Positions 1 through 7,735 of a stretch of DNA of 10,943 nucleotides are shown piece by piece. The translations under genes and the position numbers were made by a program. Origin of the DNA: Candidatus Cryptobacteroides faecihippi (GTDB lineage: Bacteria > Bacteroidota > Bacteroidia > Bacteroidales > UBA932); contig JAGHSC010000217.1 of assembly GCA_018066065.1 (NCBI GenBank), positions 1 through 10,943 on the forward strand. The letters run 5' to 3'. The notes beneath the pieces are model-generated. The model did not search any database and was not told the origin of the DNA. It saw only the letters and a list, made by a program, of their open reading frames with translations. Within the stretch, counting starts at the first letter, position 1. Every line of letters starts with the position of its first letter.

Positions 1-870
1 CGAGACACCTTCGCCTCCTGCGGAGGAGGTGAAGAGCTCGAGGTTGCGCATCGTGAACTTGTCCATCCAGACGAACTTCTCCTCGTCGATCCTGGAAATC
101 GAGCAGATGTTCTTGAGGTCGGTGTGCTGGGTCTGCTCGAGGTAGACCATCAAGGCTCCGGCCGAGCATATTCCCAGGGGGTACCTCTCGACGGCGAAGC
201 CCTTGAGGGAGCTGACTCCGAGCTGCTTCTTGAGCTTCTCGACGGCAGCGTCGTAGACGAACGCCCATTCCTCGACGGTGGAGATGTAGAGGTTGTCTCC
301 GTACTTCTCCCTGACGCCTTTCTCGTAGCCTCTCTGGACGACGATTTCCTTCGGGTTGAGGGAAGCCAGGAGGGTTCCGACGTAGTCAAGCGAGCCCTGG
401 GCCACCTGGAAGGAGCCGGTGGAGACGTCCAGGAAGGCTGCCCCGCAGAGGTCCTTCTCGAAGGTCAGGCCTGCGAGGAAGTTGTTCTCCTTCTGGTTGA
501 GAAGCTGCTCGTTGAAGGCGATTCCCGGGGTGACGAGCTCCGTGATGCCTCTCTTGACGAGCTTCTTTGTGAGCTTCGGGTCTTCCAGCTGGTCGCAGAC
601 CGCCACCTTGTGTCCGGCGCGCACGAGCTTGGGGAGGTAGACGTCGATCGCATGATGCGGGAAGCCTGCCATCTCGATGTAGCCCTTGTCGCCGTTGGAC
701 TTCTTCGTGAGGACGATTCCAAGGACCTTGCTGATCAGCACGGCGTCAGATGAATATGACTCATAGAAGTCGCCGACCCTGTACAGCAGCACCGCTTCCG
801 GGTGCTCTGCCTTGACAGAGAAGAACTGTTTGATCAGCGGAGTGTCCTCGAGAGTCTTTCCTTTAGCCAT
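1..870 (-). CDS. mutS: DNA mismatch repair protein MutS, N-terminal part (cut by window edge)
   Basis: MutS recognises base mismatches and small loops in the cytoplasm and starts mismatch repair with MutL. The frame is open from an ATG at 870 to base 1, giving 290 residues with no stop. The mismatch-reading motif GDFYE is at residues 33-37, so the wedge Phe (F35) and the Glu (E37) are present. The domain I block AGFPHHAIDVYLPKLVRAG (68-86) and CDQLEDP (92-98) follow, then the connector domain with a TELVTPG stretch. The ATPase and clamp domains lie outside the window. The ATG is chosen because MutS homology begins within a few residues of it and a Bacteroidetes-type promoter sits just upstream (898-928). 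The gene appears transcribed separately from the lipoprotein genes before it. The alternative, a MutS2-type protein, is unlikely because MutS2 lacks this mismatch-recognition domain. Confidence 0.95.
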   Translation of the reverse strand, partial: MAKGKTLEDTPLIKQFFSVKAEHPEAVLLYRVGDFYESYSSDAVLISKVLGIVLTKKSNGDKGYIEMAGFPHHAIDVYLPKLVRAGHKVAVCDQLEDPKLTKKLVKRGITELVTPGIAFNEQLLNQKENNFLAGLTFEKDLCGAAFLDVSTGSFQVAQGSLDYVGTLLASLNPKEIVVQRGYEKGVREKYGDNLYISTVEEWAFVYDAAVEKLKKQLGVSSLKGFAVERYPLGICSAGALMVYLEQTQHTDLKNICSISRIDEEKFVWMDKFTMRNLELFTSSAGGEGVS

Positions 871-897
871 GTCCTTGAATCATTTATGGAATAAAGA

Positions 898-928
898 CAA
901 AGATAGCAAATTGCCGCCCTGTTTCAAA
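898..928 (-). promoter_or_regulatory. Bacteroidetes-type promoter for mutS
   Basis: On the minus strand, TTTG (928-925) is followed after 19 bases by TATCTTTG (905-898). This matches the Bacteroidetes sigma-ABfr consensus of TTTG near -33 and TANNTTTG near -7 with 19-21 base spacing. It lies in the 65-base gap between the upstream lipoprotein stop (936) and the mutS ATG (870). Transcription would start around 890, leaving a leader of about 20 bases. No strong Shine-Dalgarno is seen, which is common in this phylum. The start site is inferred from the motif only. Confidence 0.6.
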
Positions 929-935
929 ATGGACA

Positions 936-2393
936 TCAATCATAACGATTGCTGACACAACGGACATGATGACCTTCTGCAAGAGGGCGTTCTACCAACT
1001 CCGCACCATTCTCTTCAACAGAAAGAGCTTTGTTCAGCTGACATGACCAGTATCCTGCCGATTCATTGAATCCTGTCACGCTACCATCCATGCTGCGTTT
1101 ACCCGAAGCCGGGAAGAACACTGTCGATTCACCTGTTCCGAAAACTCGTCCATAGAATCTCCTTCCTGAAACCGACACTCTTTCCTCCCATCTCGAACTC
1201 TCCGTTTCCAGCTTTTCCAGCTCTTCGCTCCTGGGAACCCTCCATCCTTCAGGACAAGGATCATTGACACCACGATACTCCGTCCATAATGAAGAATCAA
1301 CCCAAGAGAACCAATTCCGGTTATCCGGATACGCTTTTCCGAAATAGTTCCTGAAGAAAGAATCGGCTCCGTACTCTTCCACCATCTTAACCGGCTCCAG
1401 ACTACCAGCTTCATAAGACTGACCGTACTTTCTTCCCCATTGGTAAAGAAGTCCTTCCGGATTATCATCATCCTGTCCGCAATTAGCTGGAGCCCAAGTG
1501 ATTCCTGCAACTTTAACGCCGCTGCCCAAACCTTCGTAATTATTGATCCCTGTTCCGAAGTCCCAGTCTGCAAGTCTCCTGATCACACCAGCTTTGAAAG
1601 TCTGATGATGGAAGGTCTTTGACAGAACTCCATGTTTCGTGGAAATCACCTTGATGAAGATGTCCTCATCCTCTCCTGGTGGAACAACGAAATTGAACAC
1701 TGTCGGCTTGGACGACAAGATGACTGGTGTATCGAATCCGATTCCATTGTATTCGTATCTCATCCCCTTGAATACAAGAGAGGCTGTTTCAGGATCAACC
1801 GTAGCTTCTCCTCCCATGGAACCTTTCGGCTTTTTGACATTGATTTCCAGCAGTTCGCAGTTTCCAGTCAAACTGATTTGAACTATGGCCATCATAGGCT
1901 TCAGCACAATGCCATCTTCAATGTTCCTTGAGAAAGCACACATTGGATATGACCGCTCATCCATCACTCCCGGAATGGAATTCTGATCAGGAATGAAGAT
2001 GCGGTCCTCCTCCGCAGAAAGCAACATCTCCCTAGGGTAATAACAGGTTATCGGATCTGAAATGGTGGCTTTCGGTGATTCAAAGATTCCAACATCCGTC
2101 CCGGCTCCACTTTTTAAAGTGTACTTCAATTCTTTGGCAACTTGTCCCACATAACCCGGCCTGGCAATATGGGTTTTCTGAAACAACGAAACAGACGCAC
2201 CATCTTTCCAAGTCAGGGAAATGCTTTCTGCTCCTGAACTTGCATCGCACACAGGCTGCTCGATCCGGACTTTGACCTCCCACATTCTGGTACCATCTCC
2301 AGACTCGTCCTTCTTGCATGAAGACACTGGAAGCACTGTCAGGACCGCCATGGCAAATGACATTATTCTCACAATACTATTCATAAGGCTCAT
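936..2393 (-). CDS. Fimbrillin-like lipoprotein with C-terminal FISUMP domain
   Basis: This 485-residue protein is predicted to be a surface lipoprotein. Its signal peptide ends in the lipobox VSSC with the lipidated Cys at residue 26; a second Met at residue 4 could be the true start. Residues ~30-275 look like a fimbrillin/Mfa-type fold: a WKDGASVSLF segment, a CYYPREM segment resembling the usual 'yyPy' signature, and an IFIPDQNS segment. Residues ~288-485 resemble the FISUMP (Fibrobacter succinogenes major paralogous) domain, with GITWAPANCG, LLYQWGRKYG, CPEGWRVPRSEEL, FFPASGKR, GYWSC and a final HHVRCVS. The ATG overlaps the stop of the preceding lipoprotein by 4 bases, so the two are probably translated together. 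Binding partner and function are unknown; a structural or tip subunit of a cell-surface fibre is possible but inferred. The gene is AT-richer than the biosynthetic genes nearby. Confidence 0.75.
   Translation of the reverse strand: MSLMNSIVRIMSFAMAVLTVLPVSSCKKDESGDGTRMWEVKVRIEQPVCDASSGAESISLTWKDGASVSLFQKTHIARPGYVGQVAKELKYTLKSGAGTDVGIFESPKATISDPITCYYPREMLLSAEEDRIFIPDQNSIPGVMDERSYPMCAFSRNIEDGIVLKPMMAIVQISLTGNCELLEINVKKPKGSMGGEATVDPETASLVFKGMRYEYNGIGFDTPVILSSKPTVFNFVVPPGEDEDIFIKVISTKHGVLSKTFHHQTFKAGVIRRLADWDFGTGINNYEGLGSGVKVAGITWAPANCGQDDDNPEGLLYQWGRKYGQSYEAGSLEPVKMVEEYGADSFFRNYFGKAYPDNRNWFSWVDSSLWTEYRGVNDPCPEGWRVPRSEELEKLETESSRWEERVSVSGRRFYGRVFGTGESTVFFPASGKRSMDGSVTGFNESAGYWSCQLNKALSVEENGAELVERPLAEGHHVRCVSNRYD
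2390..2393 (-). other. ATGA overlap between the two lipoprotein genes
   Basis: The TGA stop of the BspA-like gene (2392-2390) and the ATG of the next lipoprotein gene (2393-2391) share bases in an ATGA tetranucleotide. This arrangement usually indicates one mRNA and coupled translation, which supports a shared role for the two proteins. Confidence 0.8.
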
Positions 2394-4675
2394 TTATCTG
2401 ACACTGGTCGGATACACATCATTTCGAAACGATAACTCGCTTCTTCATGGAAATCAACAGGATAATGACTGATGTACCAAGCTTGGAACGGATCTTCAAG
2501 AAACAACTCCGATGTCCAGTACAAAGGCCCGATGGAAATGACAATGCTATTGCCATTCGATCTTGACGTAATCTTGAAAAAAGGGATATCCCCTGTTTCC
2601 ATCATCGTCCAGAGGCAGAGGTTGTACAACTCGCGGTAATCTTCAAGGGTCGGCATTCTGAACTCGCCCCCAAGGCGCACACTTGCCACATCGTCTTCAG
2701 GATCAAGAATGGTCTTTCCATCGACAACACCCGATTCTTCCTTCGTGTTGTACTTTGTCAATTTCGCAGGATCTCCTTCAGTCCATCTGTATGACGACCA
2801 TTCTTCCTGGTATTTCTTTGTCTGAATCTCTCCCCATGAGAAAAAAGATCCCTGTTCTTCTGGTGATGAAGCACCCAGATTGGATGAAGACCAAAAGACA
2901 GACAAGCCCAGATCCACAGCACCCTCCGGTGCATGAGACTCAGATTCCGGAAATGGATATTCATCCATAGGATAGATTCTGGAAGAGTAATGCTTCCACT
3001 CCGGCGTGGACTTGTATCCAGCAACCAATGATGATGGGACAAAGATCCGCGCATAGGCAGCAAATGGCCTCCCTTCAATCGTGACGGGTGTCATAGAGGT
3101 CAGAAAGACATTCTTCGCAGCAGGTATGCCTTCAGAGCGGATTGTCTTCACAGAAGCAGGAACATCCATTCTGGAAACCCCTTCCTTGAAGAAAGCACAA
3201 CGCACAAAGGCTTCTTCTTCTATAATCGAGGCGTTCTCCGGATACACAATCTCCTCCAACGATATGCATCCTTTGAACATACCTTTTGGAATGACGCTGA
3301 GCAAGCGAGGAAACTGTACCGATGTTAAAGAAACACAGTCCTCAAAAACGTTGGGGAACACTTCGCGGACAGAGTCCGGAATCACAATCGACTTGAGAGA
3401 ACTGCAGCCGAAGAAGGCTCTGTTGCCTAAAGAATGCAAATCCGGTGGGAAATCAATCGACTCAAGAGATTTGCAAAATGCAAAAGCCCTGCTTCCGATG
3501 CTCTCGAGGACATCTCCGAGAATTGTCACGGATTCAAGCTTTTCACAGTACTGGAATGCATTACTGCCAATGGCCTTTATTCCTTCCGGAATTGTAATCG
3601 TCCTTAACGATTGACATTCTGTAAATGCACCGGCAGGGAGACTGGTCAGTCCGGTGAAGAATCTGAATTCATCGAATTCAGTCAGCTGGCCATCGCTAAT
3701 GAAGGAGAGAGACTTCACAGCAGCAGCCTCTTCATAGGATAGTTCTCCATCATTATCCGTGTCATAACGCAAGCAGAATCTCTTCGTGACAGGATTCTTG
3801 AATGTTATGTTCTTGCCAGTCGGCTCAGGAAGCTTGTCCTTGTATTCCAGTCCGCTGTCAGCATCCGGAAAGGACTCGAACGAAGACCTGACAATGTTGA
3901 TACTCTCGAAGTGATTATGAGTGGCGCTTTTATCCTTTGTGTTGAAAGTAAGCCAGAAACCTTTTTTCAGCAAACTGGGGATAGTAACGATATAGTACCA
4001 TTTGCCAGGCTTGAATGTTCCACCATCAGGAGCATTCAAAGTGATGGAGGATGTCCCGTCATAGACCTTTTTCACAACCGGATCTCCAGAATCGAAGGTG
4101 ACAGTTACGTCTCCGGCAAGACTTTCTCTGTCACGACTTTGAAGTACAGCCTGTCTGACGTCGTCACGAGTCACGGAGAACCTGATTCCACTACAGACAA
4201 AACGGAAATAGAATGAAGGAGTCTCAGAAACAGCGATCGCAATGTTCATTTCTTTTGAAAATGAGCCTTCTTTTCCTGTCTGCACAGAAGGAAGCGTAGT
4301 CAGAATCTCAGCTCCGTTACATTGTGCATTCTCCTTGTATGGATAAAGGGCCCAAAGGAACTTTCCTCCACCCTGCGAGCCGAATTCAAATTTGAAATCT
4401 CCTGTAAAACGCGATTCTACAGCAGGAGAGGGGAGTTCAGAAACAAGTTTTCCATACTTCAGTACGTAGAAGACATTGATCTCATCACCAGGGTTCCAAT
4501 AGATCTTTCTCTGCTCCTCCGTCTCCGGCCAAGTCTGATCATTCACGAAAGAGGCTGTGATGGAAAACTTTCCATCATCCTTTTCATGATCAGTTCCCTG
4601 GCTTTCAGGTTTTGTGCAACTGACAGCGGCTATCAGCCACAATACCGCTGACAGATAATTGAAATAACTCTTCAT
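2390..4675 (-). CDS. BspA-like leucine-rich-repeat lipoprotein with fimbrillin-like, EF-hand and FISUMP modules
   Basis: This 761-residue protein is predicted to be exported and lipid-anchored: a hydrophobic leader ends in AVSC with the lipidated Cys at residue 20. Four parts follow. Residues ~35-280 resemble a fimbrillin-type domain (IYWNPGDEINVFY, FLWALYPY, and a late GTFKPGKWYYIV strand). Residues 305-316 form a canonical EF-hand loop, with D305, D307, D309, G310 and E316 in the calcium-ligand pattern. Residues ~343-520 hold six or seven repeats of about 23 residues of the BspA/LRR_5 type, each with an AF..C.SL...-like core. Residues 584-761 are a FISUMP-type domain beginning EGAVDLGLSVFWSSSNLGA, with FSWGE, EFRMPTLED and MCIRPVS. 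BspA-like repeats are often used for adhesion to host proteins or other bacteria; the actual ligand here is unknown. The gene starts 50 bases after the peptidase stop, and I see no clear promoter there. Confidence 0.8.
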   Translation of the reverse strand: MKSYFNYLSAVLWLIAAVSCTKPESQGTDHEKDDGKFSITASFVNDQTWPETEEQRKIYWNPGDEINVFYVLKYGKLVSELPSPAVESRFTGDFKFEFGSQGGGKFLWALYPYKENAQCNGAEILTTLPSVQTGKEGSFSKEMNIAIAVSETPSFYFRFVCSGIRFSVTRDDVRQAVLQSRDRESLAGDVTVTFDSGDPVVKKVYDGTSSITLNAPDGGTFKPGKWYYIVTIPSLLKKGFWLTFNTKDKSATHNHFESINIVRSSFESFPDADSGLEYKDKLPEPTGKNITFKNPVTKRFCLRYDTDNDGELSYEEAAAVKSLSFISDGQLTEFDEFRFFTGLTSLPAGAFTECQSLRTITIPEGIKAIGSNAFQYCEKLESVTILGDVLESIGSRAFAFCKSLESIDFPPDLHSLGNRAFFGCSSLKSIVIPDSVREVFPNVFEDCVSLTSVQFPRLLSVIPKGMFKGCISLEEIVYPENASIIEEEAFVRCAFFKEGVSRMDVPASVKTIRSEGIPAAKNVFLTSMTPVTIEGRPFAAYARIFVPSSLVAGYKSTPEWKHYSSRIYPMDEYPFPESESHAPEGAVDLGLSVFWSSSNLGASSPEEQGSFFSWGEIQTKKYQEEWSSYRWTEGDPAKLTKYNTKEESGVVDGKTILDPEDDVASVRLGGEFRMPTLEDYRELYNLCLWTMMETGDIPFFKITSRSNGNSIVISIGPLYWTSELFLEDPFQAWYISHYPVDFHEEASYRFEMMCIRPVSDK
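3728..3763 (-). other. EF-hand calcium-binding loop within the BspA-like lipoprotein
   Basis: This stretch encodes residues 305-316, DTDNDGELSYEE. Asp at loop positions 1, 3 and 5, Gly at 6, a hydrophobic residue at 8 and Glu at 12 match the EF-hand consensus exactly. It lies between the fimbrillin-like domain and the first leucine-rich repeat, a place where similar loops are familiar in Bacteroidales BspA-like proteins. Calcium binding is inferred from the motif. Confidence 0.7.
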
Positions 4676-4725
4676 GATACATAGGTTTAAGAATAAATCA
4701 GAGCACGGTCACGAGCCGTTACCCG

Positions 4726-6275
4726 TCATTCCTTGTAAAGGCCGTCGCGGGAGAGGAGATGCGGCAGGTTGGCGATGCCGTAGGAAATCACGGCGCTCAT
4801 CACTGCCGAGTGCTCAAGGTACTCTGGAATCAGCTTGTTGTAGTTGTCGCTCTCGGTGTGCCAGATCTCACGGTAGTTGAAATCGTAGCCCTTGATGTCT
4901 TCCTCGTTGAGGCCTATGGTCGGCACTCCGTTCATCGCGAAATAGGCATGGTCGGAGCCTCCGGCCATTTTGGGGCGCGGACGAGGCTCACCCTCGCGCT
5001 TGTTCACAGTGAAAGGAATGTCCTGCGAATATCCAAGCACGGGCTCGCACACCTTGACGAAGTCGTCGTACATTGCGGGAGTTGCGGTCACGCTGACTGC
5101 GCAGAGCGGACCTCCGTCGCGGTTGAAGTAGTTGGAGATCTTGTCAAGCGGAGCAAAGCCGCTCTCCACGAAGTACTTGGAGCCGAGGAGCCCATATTCC
5201 TCACCTGTCAGAGGCAAAAGAGCATCGTCCTCTTCGGCTTTGCGCCGCTGGTGGCGAGCAGCCTGGCAGCCTCCATGGTCACGGAGACGCCGTTGCAGTC
5301 GTCCACCGCACCGCTTGCGATGTCATAGGCATCGAGATGGCCTCCGAGGATCACATATTCATCAGGATACTTGCTGCCCTTGATCATGCCGATGACGTTG
5401 TGGTACTTGACAGGGCCCTTGAAGAAGTGGTTGCGGATGTCGAACTCGAGCATGAAGTCGCGGCGCTCGCGGGTCATCTCCTTGATCACGTCGTACTGGT
5501 GGCTGTCAAGCTTGATGTCGCAGACGGTCGGGAGGTTCTCCATGGTGAGATTGTAGCAGTTGAGCCTGTCATAGTGGGCCTGCATCGGCACCTTGGCACT
5601 CTGGATGAAACCAAGCACGCCGGCCTGGACCATCTCGCGGTAGAAGAGCGCAGGCTCCGACTCATAGTCCTTGTAAGGCTTCTGCTCATCCTCCTTGTGG
5701 GTCCAGTTCCACATGCGGATCTCGTTGTTTTCCTTGGCGATCTCCTCGTTCCTTGCAATCTTCACGGCGCGGAGAGAGTCTCCCCTTTCGGACCAGTCCA
5801 GGGCGAATCCGTTGGACTCTCCGCCGATCAGCACCCAGGCTCCCTTGAGGGCTCCCTTCATGCTTTCGAACTCGGCGCGGCTGCGTGGCTCGATCAGGAC
5901 GCGGCCTTTCTGAGGGCCCTTCGTGCCAGCCGTGTAGGTAGGTGTGACAAAATGGAGCTGCATGCCTTCTCCGCCAAGCATCCTGCCTGACCACGGACCA
6001 CGGGTGAAACCTACTCCGATCTCACCAACCTCCTGCGTGACAACTTCAAGACCCCAGCTGCGGAAGGTCTCGGCAGCCCATGCCTCAGCGTCCTGAAGAC
6101 TGTGGGAGCCGATCGGTCTGCCGCCGATCCGGTTGGAGGGGAAGTCTGCATGGACTATTGTCTGATTGTCGGTGCGGCCGGTCTCCAGAACTTTCTGGAT
6201 GACCTTGTCCTGTGCCGAGAGGGAAAGCACGGCACAGATTGAAAGAAATGTGACGATTGTTCGTTTCATATTCAT
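4726..6275 (-). pseudogene. M28 metallopeptidase (carboxypeptidase Q-like), split by a frameshift
   Basis: M28 peptidases are zinc enzymes that remove residues from peptide ends; this one has a signal peptide (MNMKRTIVTFLSICAVLSLSAQ) and would act outside the cytoplasm. The 5' part runs from the ATG at 6275 to a TGA at 5208-5210. The 3' part is read one frame over, from about 5217 to the stop at 4726. Together they match one protein of about 516 residues. Metal ligands are divided: GGHLDAYD and GAVDDCNG are in the 5' part, while TGEEYGLLGS (catalytic Glu), NRDGGP and the terminal WHTESDN are in the 3' part. Adding one base near 5209 turns CTC TGA CAG into CTC TGG ACA, giving LFCLWTGEEYG, very like the LVLWTAEEQG segment of human carboxypeptidase Q. 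The start at 6275 is preferred over a longer version from 6320 because it begins the signal peptide and forms a TAATG junction with the fucosidase gene. As written, no complete active site can be made. Confidence 0.8.
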
Positions 6276-6277
6276 TA
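6273..6277 (-). other. TAATG junction between fucosidase and peptidase genes
   Basis: The fucosidase TAA (6277-6275) shares one base with the peptidase ATG (6275-6273). This supports the peptidase start at 6275 and translation of both genes from one mRNA. Confidence 0.75.
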
Positions 6278-7591
6278 TTCTTTGGTTCCATTCATCTTCA
6301 GGGTCCAGATGTGCTGGCAAGGCAACTTATCCCTGAGTTTTTGAGGGATGATGACGGTGATGCGGCCATCAGCGTTCCGCTTCCATTTCAGTGGCTTGTC
6401 GTAACCCAGCATGGTGATGCTGCCGGATGGATTGACCCCACCGAATGTGATCTCGGAAGGAAGGCCATCCTCCCCTTCCCCTGCCATGTAGAAAGCATAG
6501 ACAGTATCACCCTTTGAGGTAAAGCACACCTTGCCGTCCTGGCAGGTGCTCCATGCCTTTGTCCCGTAGATCGCATCGGAGTTCACCTGCATCCAGTCCC
6601 CGATCTCATGGAGCCTCTCGTAAGCTTCGTCCTCCAGCGTTCCGTCAGGCCTTGGCCCCACATTGAGGAGCAGCGAGCCACCCCTGGAAACCACCTTGAC
6701 CAGTATGTTCAGAATCTCCCTTGTGGATTTGTAAGCCCATCCTGGCCTGTATGACCATGAGCCCGTCATCGTGATGCAAGACTCCCATGGACAGTCCAAT
6801 GCCTCTTCTGGAATAGTCTGCTCAGGAGTCTTGTAGTTCTCGTACTTGCCTCCGGTGCCTCTGGCAACCATCATGATGCCAGGCTGGTTGGCACGCGCGA
6901 CCGATGCCATCCTGTCCCAGGGAACTTCGGCGCTGCCGTCCTCGGTTGGGTGGCAGAGGTCAAACCACAGCATCTCCAAATCTCCGTAGGTACCATCAGT
7001 GAGTTCGCACACCTGCTGGACAAGGAAATCCTGGAAACGTTCCCATTTCTCCGGGAAATCCTTCACGGGATAGTTGATCTTTGTGTCCTTCGGAGGGAAG
7101 AAATCCCACCAGTAGTCCTGGTGATGCCAGTCCGCGACAGAAAAATACGCTCCCGGCATGATGCCTTTCTCCCTGAATGCCTGGAACACCTCCTTTGCGA
7201 TGTTCGGATGGCTGGTCCTGCCGTAAGGACAATCCTTGGAAGTGACCTTGTAGTCCGTGGCCTTGGTGTCGAACATGCAGAAGCCGTCATGATGCTTCGT
7301 AGTGAACACCATGTACTTCATGCCAGCATAGCTGGCAGCCTCCGCCCATTCAGATGGGTTGAAGTGGAAGGGGTAGAACGAACGATACAGGTTGTGGTAG
7401 AAGTCTACGTACTCATTGTAGGACATGCTCCTCTCGCGCCTTGGGCGATACATCCAGCTGACAGGCTGCGGCACCAGGGACCAGGATTCTATGACTCCGA
7501 TCTCACTGTAGATGCCCCAGTGGATGAACATTCCGAACTTGTAGTCCTGCCAGCGGGTGACATGCTCACGCACATCGTCCTCCTCCGGCAC
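6275..7591 (-). CDS. GH29 alpha-L-fucosidase catalytic region (leader out of frame)
   Basis: GH29 enzymes release alpha-linked L-fucose from glycans by a retaining mechanism. The frame gives 438 residues from a GTG at 7591. Family landmarks in order: WQDYKFGMFIHWGIYS (14-29), KHHDGF (99-104), the nucleophile motif LWFD with D211, PWESC (a possible acid/base region), and LLLNVGPRPDGTL near residue 300. A smaller C-terminal beta-type region follows. There is no good in-frame start: GTG 7591 is the only candidate before the essential HWG motif, and an in-frame TAA lies at 7610-7612. A signal peptide in another frame ends right there (7600-7719), so I read this as a secreted enzyme of about 481 residues whose gene has lost one base between 7600 and 7613. 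If GTG 7591 is used, the enzyme would be cytoplasmic. It sits 16 bases after ilvE, measured to the leader ATG, and joins the peptidase gene by TAATG. Confidence 0.85.
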   Translation of the reverse strand: MPEEDDVREHVTRWQDYKFGMFIHWGIYSEIGVIESWSLVPQPVSWMYRPRRERSMSYNEYVDFYHNLYRSFYPFHFNPSEWAEAASYAGMKYMVFTTKHHDGFCMFDTKATDYKVTSKDCPYGRTSHPNIAKEVFQAFREKGIMPGAYFSVADWHHQDYWWDFFPPKDTKINYPVKDFPEKWERFQDFLVQQVCELTDGTYGDLEMLWFDLCHPTEDGSAEVPWDRMASVARANQPGIMMVARGTGGKYENYKTPEQTIPEEALDCPWESCITMTGSWSYRPGWAYKSTREILNILVKVVSRGGSLLLNVGPRPDGTLEDEAYERLHEIGDWMQVNSDAIYGTKAWSTCQDGKVCFTSKGDTVYAFYMAGEGEDGLPSEITFGGVNPSGSITMLGYDKPLKWKRNADGRITVIIPQKLRDKLPCQHIWTLKMNGTKE

Positions 7592-7599
7592 GACATAGC

Positions 7600-7719
7600 T
7601 TACGTCAATTTAAGCGTGCTCTTCCCATCCAGCGCCCTGGCCGTCAAGGATGGCATGAGAATCAGGATGGACAACGCCAGCACGATGGCTGCCCTGTATG
7701 ATGCTTCGTGTCGTTTCAT
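7600..7719 (-). pseudogene. Detached signal peptide of the GH29 fucosidase
   Basis: An ATG at 7719 opens a 39-residue frame starting MKRHEASYRAAIV. It has a basic start, a long hydrophobic core (IVLALSILILMPSL) and a likely signal peptidase site after TARA. The frame stops at a TAA (7600-7602) only 9 bases before the GTG of the catalytic frame. One added base between 7600 and 7613 joins it to DVSYVVPEEDDV and the fucosidase domain. By itself it would encode only a useless leader. It begins 16 bases after the ilvE stop, the position expected for the next gene. Confidence 0.7.
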
Positions 7720-7735
7720 ACCCCTAACCAAGGGA

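Noticed and set aside
937..951. Small perfect hairpin (5-base stem CAATC/GATTG) at the 3' end of the 485-residue lipoprotein gene
   Set aside because: The stem is short and AT-rich, overlaps the stop codon and has no T run after it, so it does not make a convincing terminator.
4707..4723. Interrupted inverted repeat after the M28 gene as a possible terminator
   Set aside because: Only two 3-base stems around a mismatch, with a 3-base loop and no T-rich tail.
5205..5225. Programmed ribosomal frameshift in the M28 gene
   Set aside because: CTC TGA C resembles the prfB +1 site, but +1 leads into the wrong frame; there is no classic -1 slippery heptamer, and M28 peptidases are not known to use recoding.
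5337..5990. Plus-strand open frame opposite the M28 peptidase
   Set aside because: Leu/Val/Asp/His-rich shadow of a conserved coding strand, with no family motif.
6276..6320. Longer M28 start at 6320
   Set aside because: It would add 15 charged residues before the signal peptide and overlap the fucosidase gene by 46 bases; the ATG at 6275 fits better.
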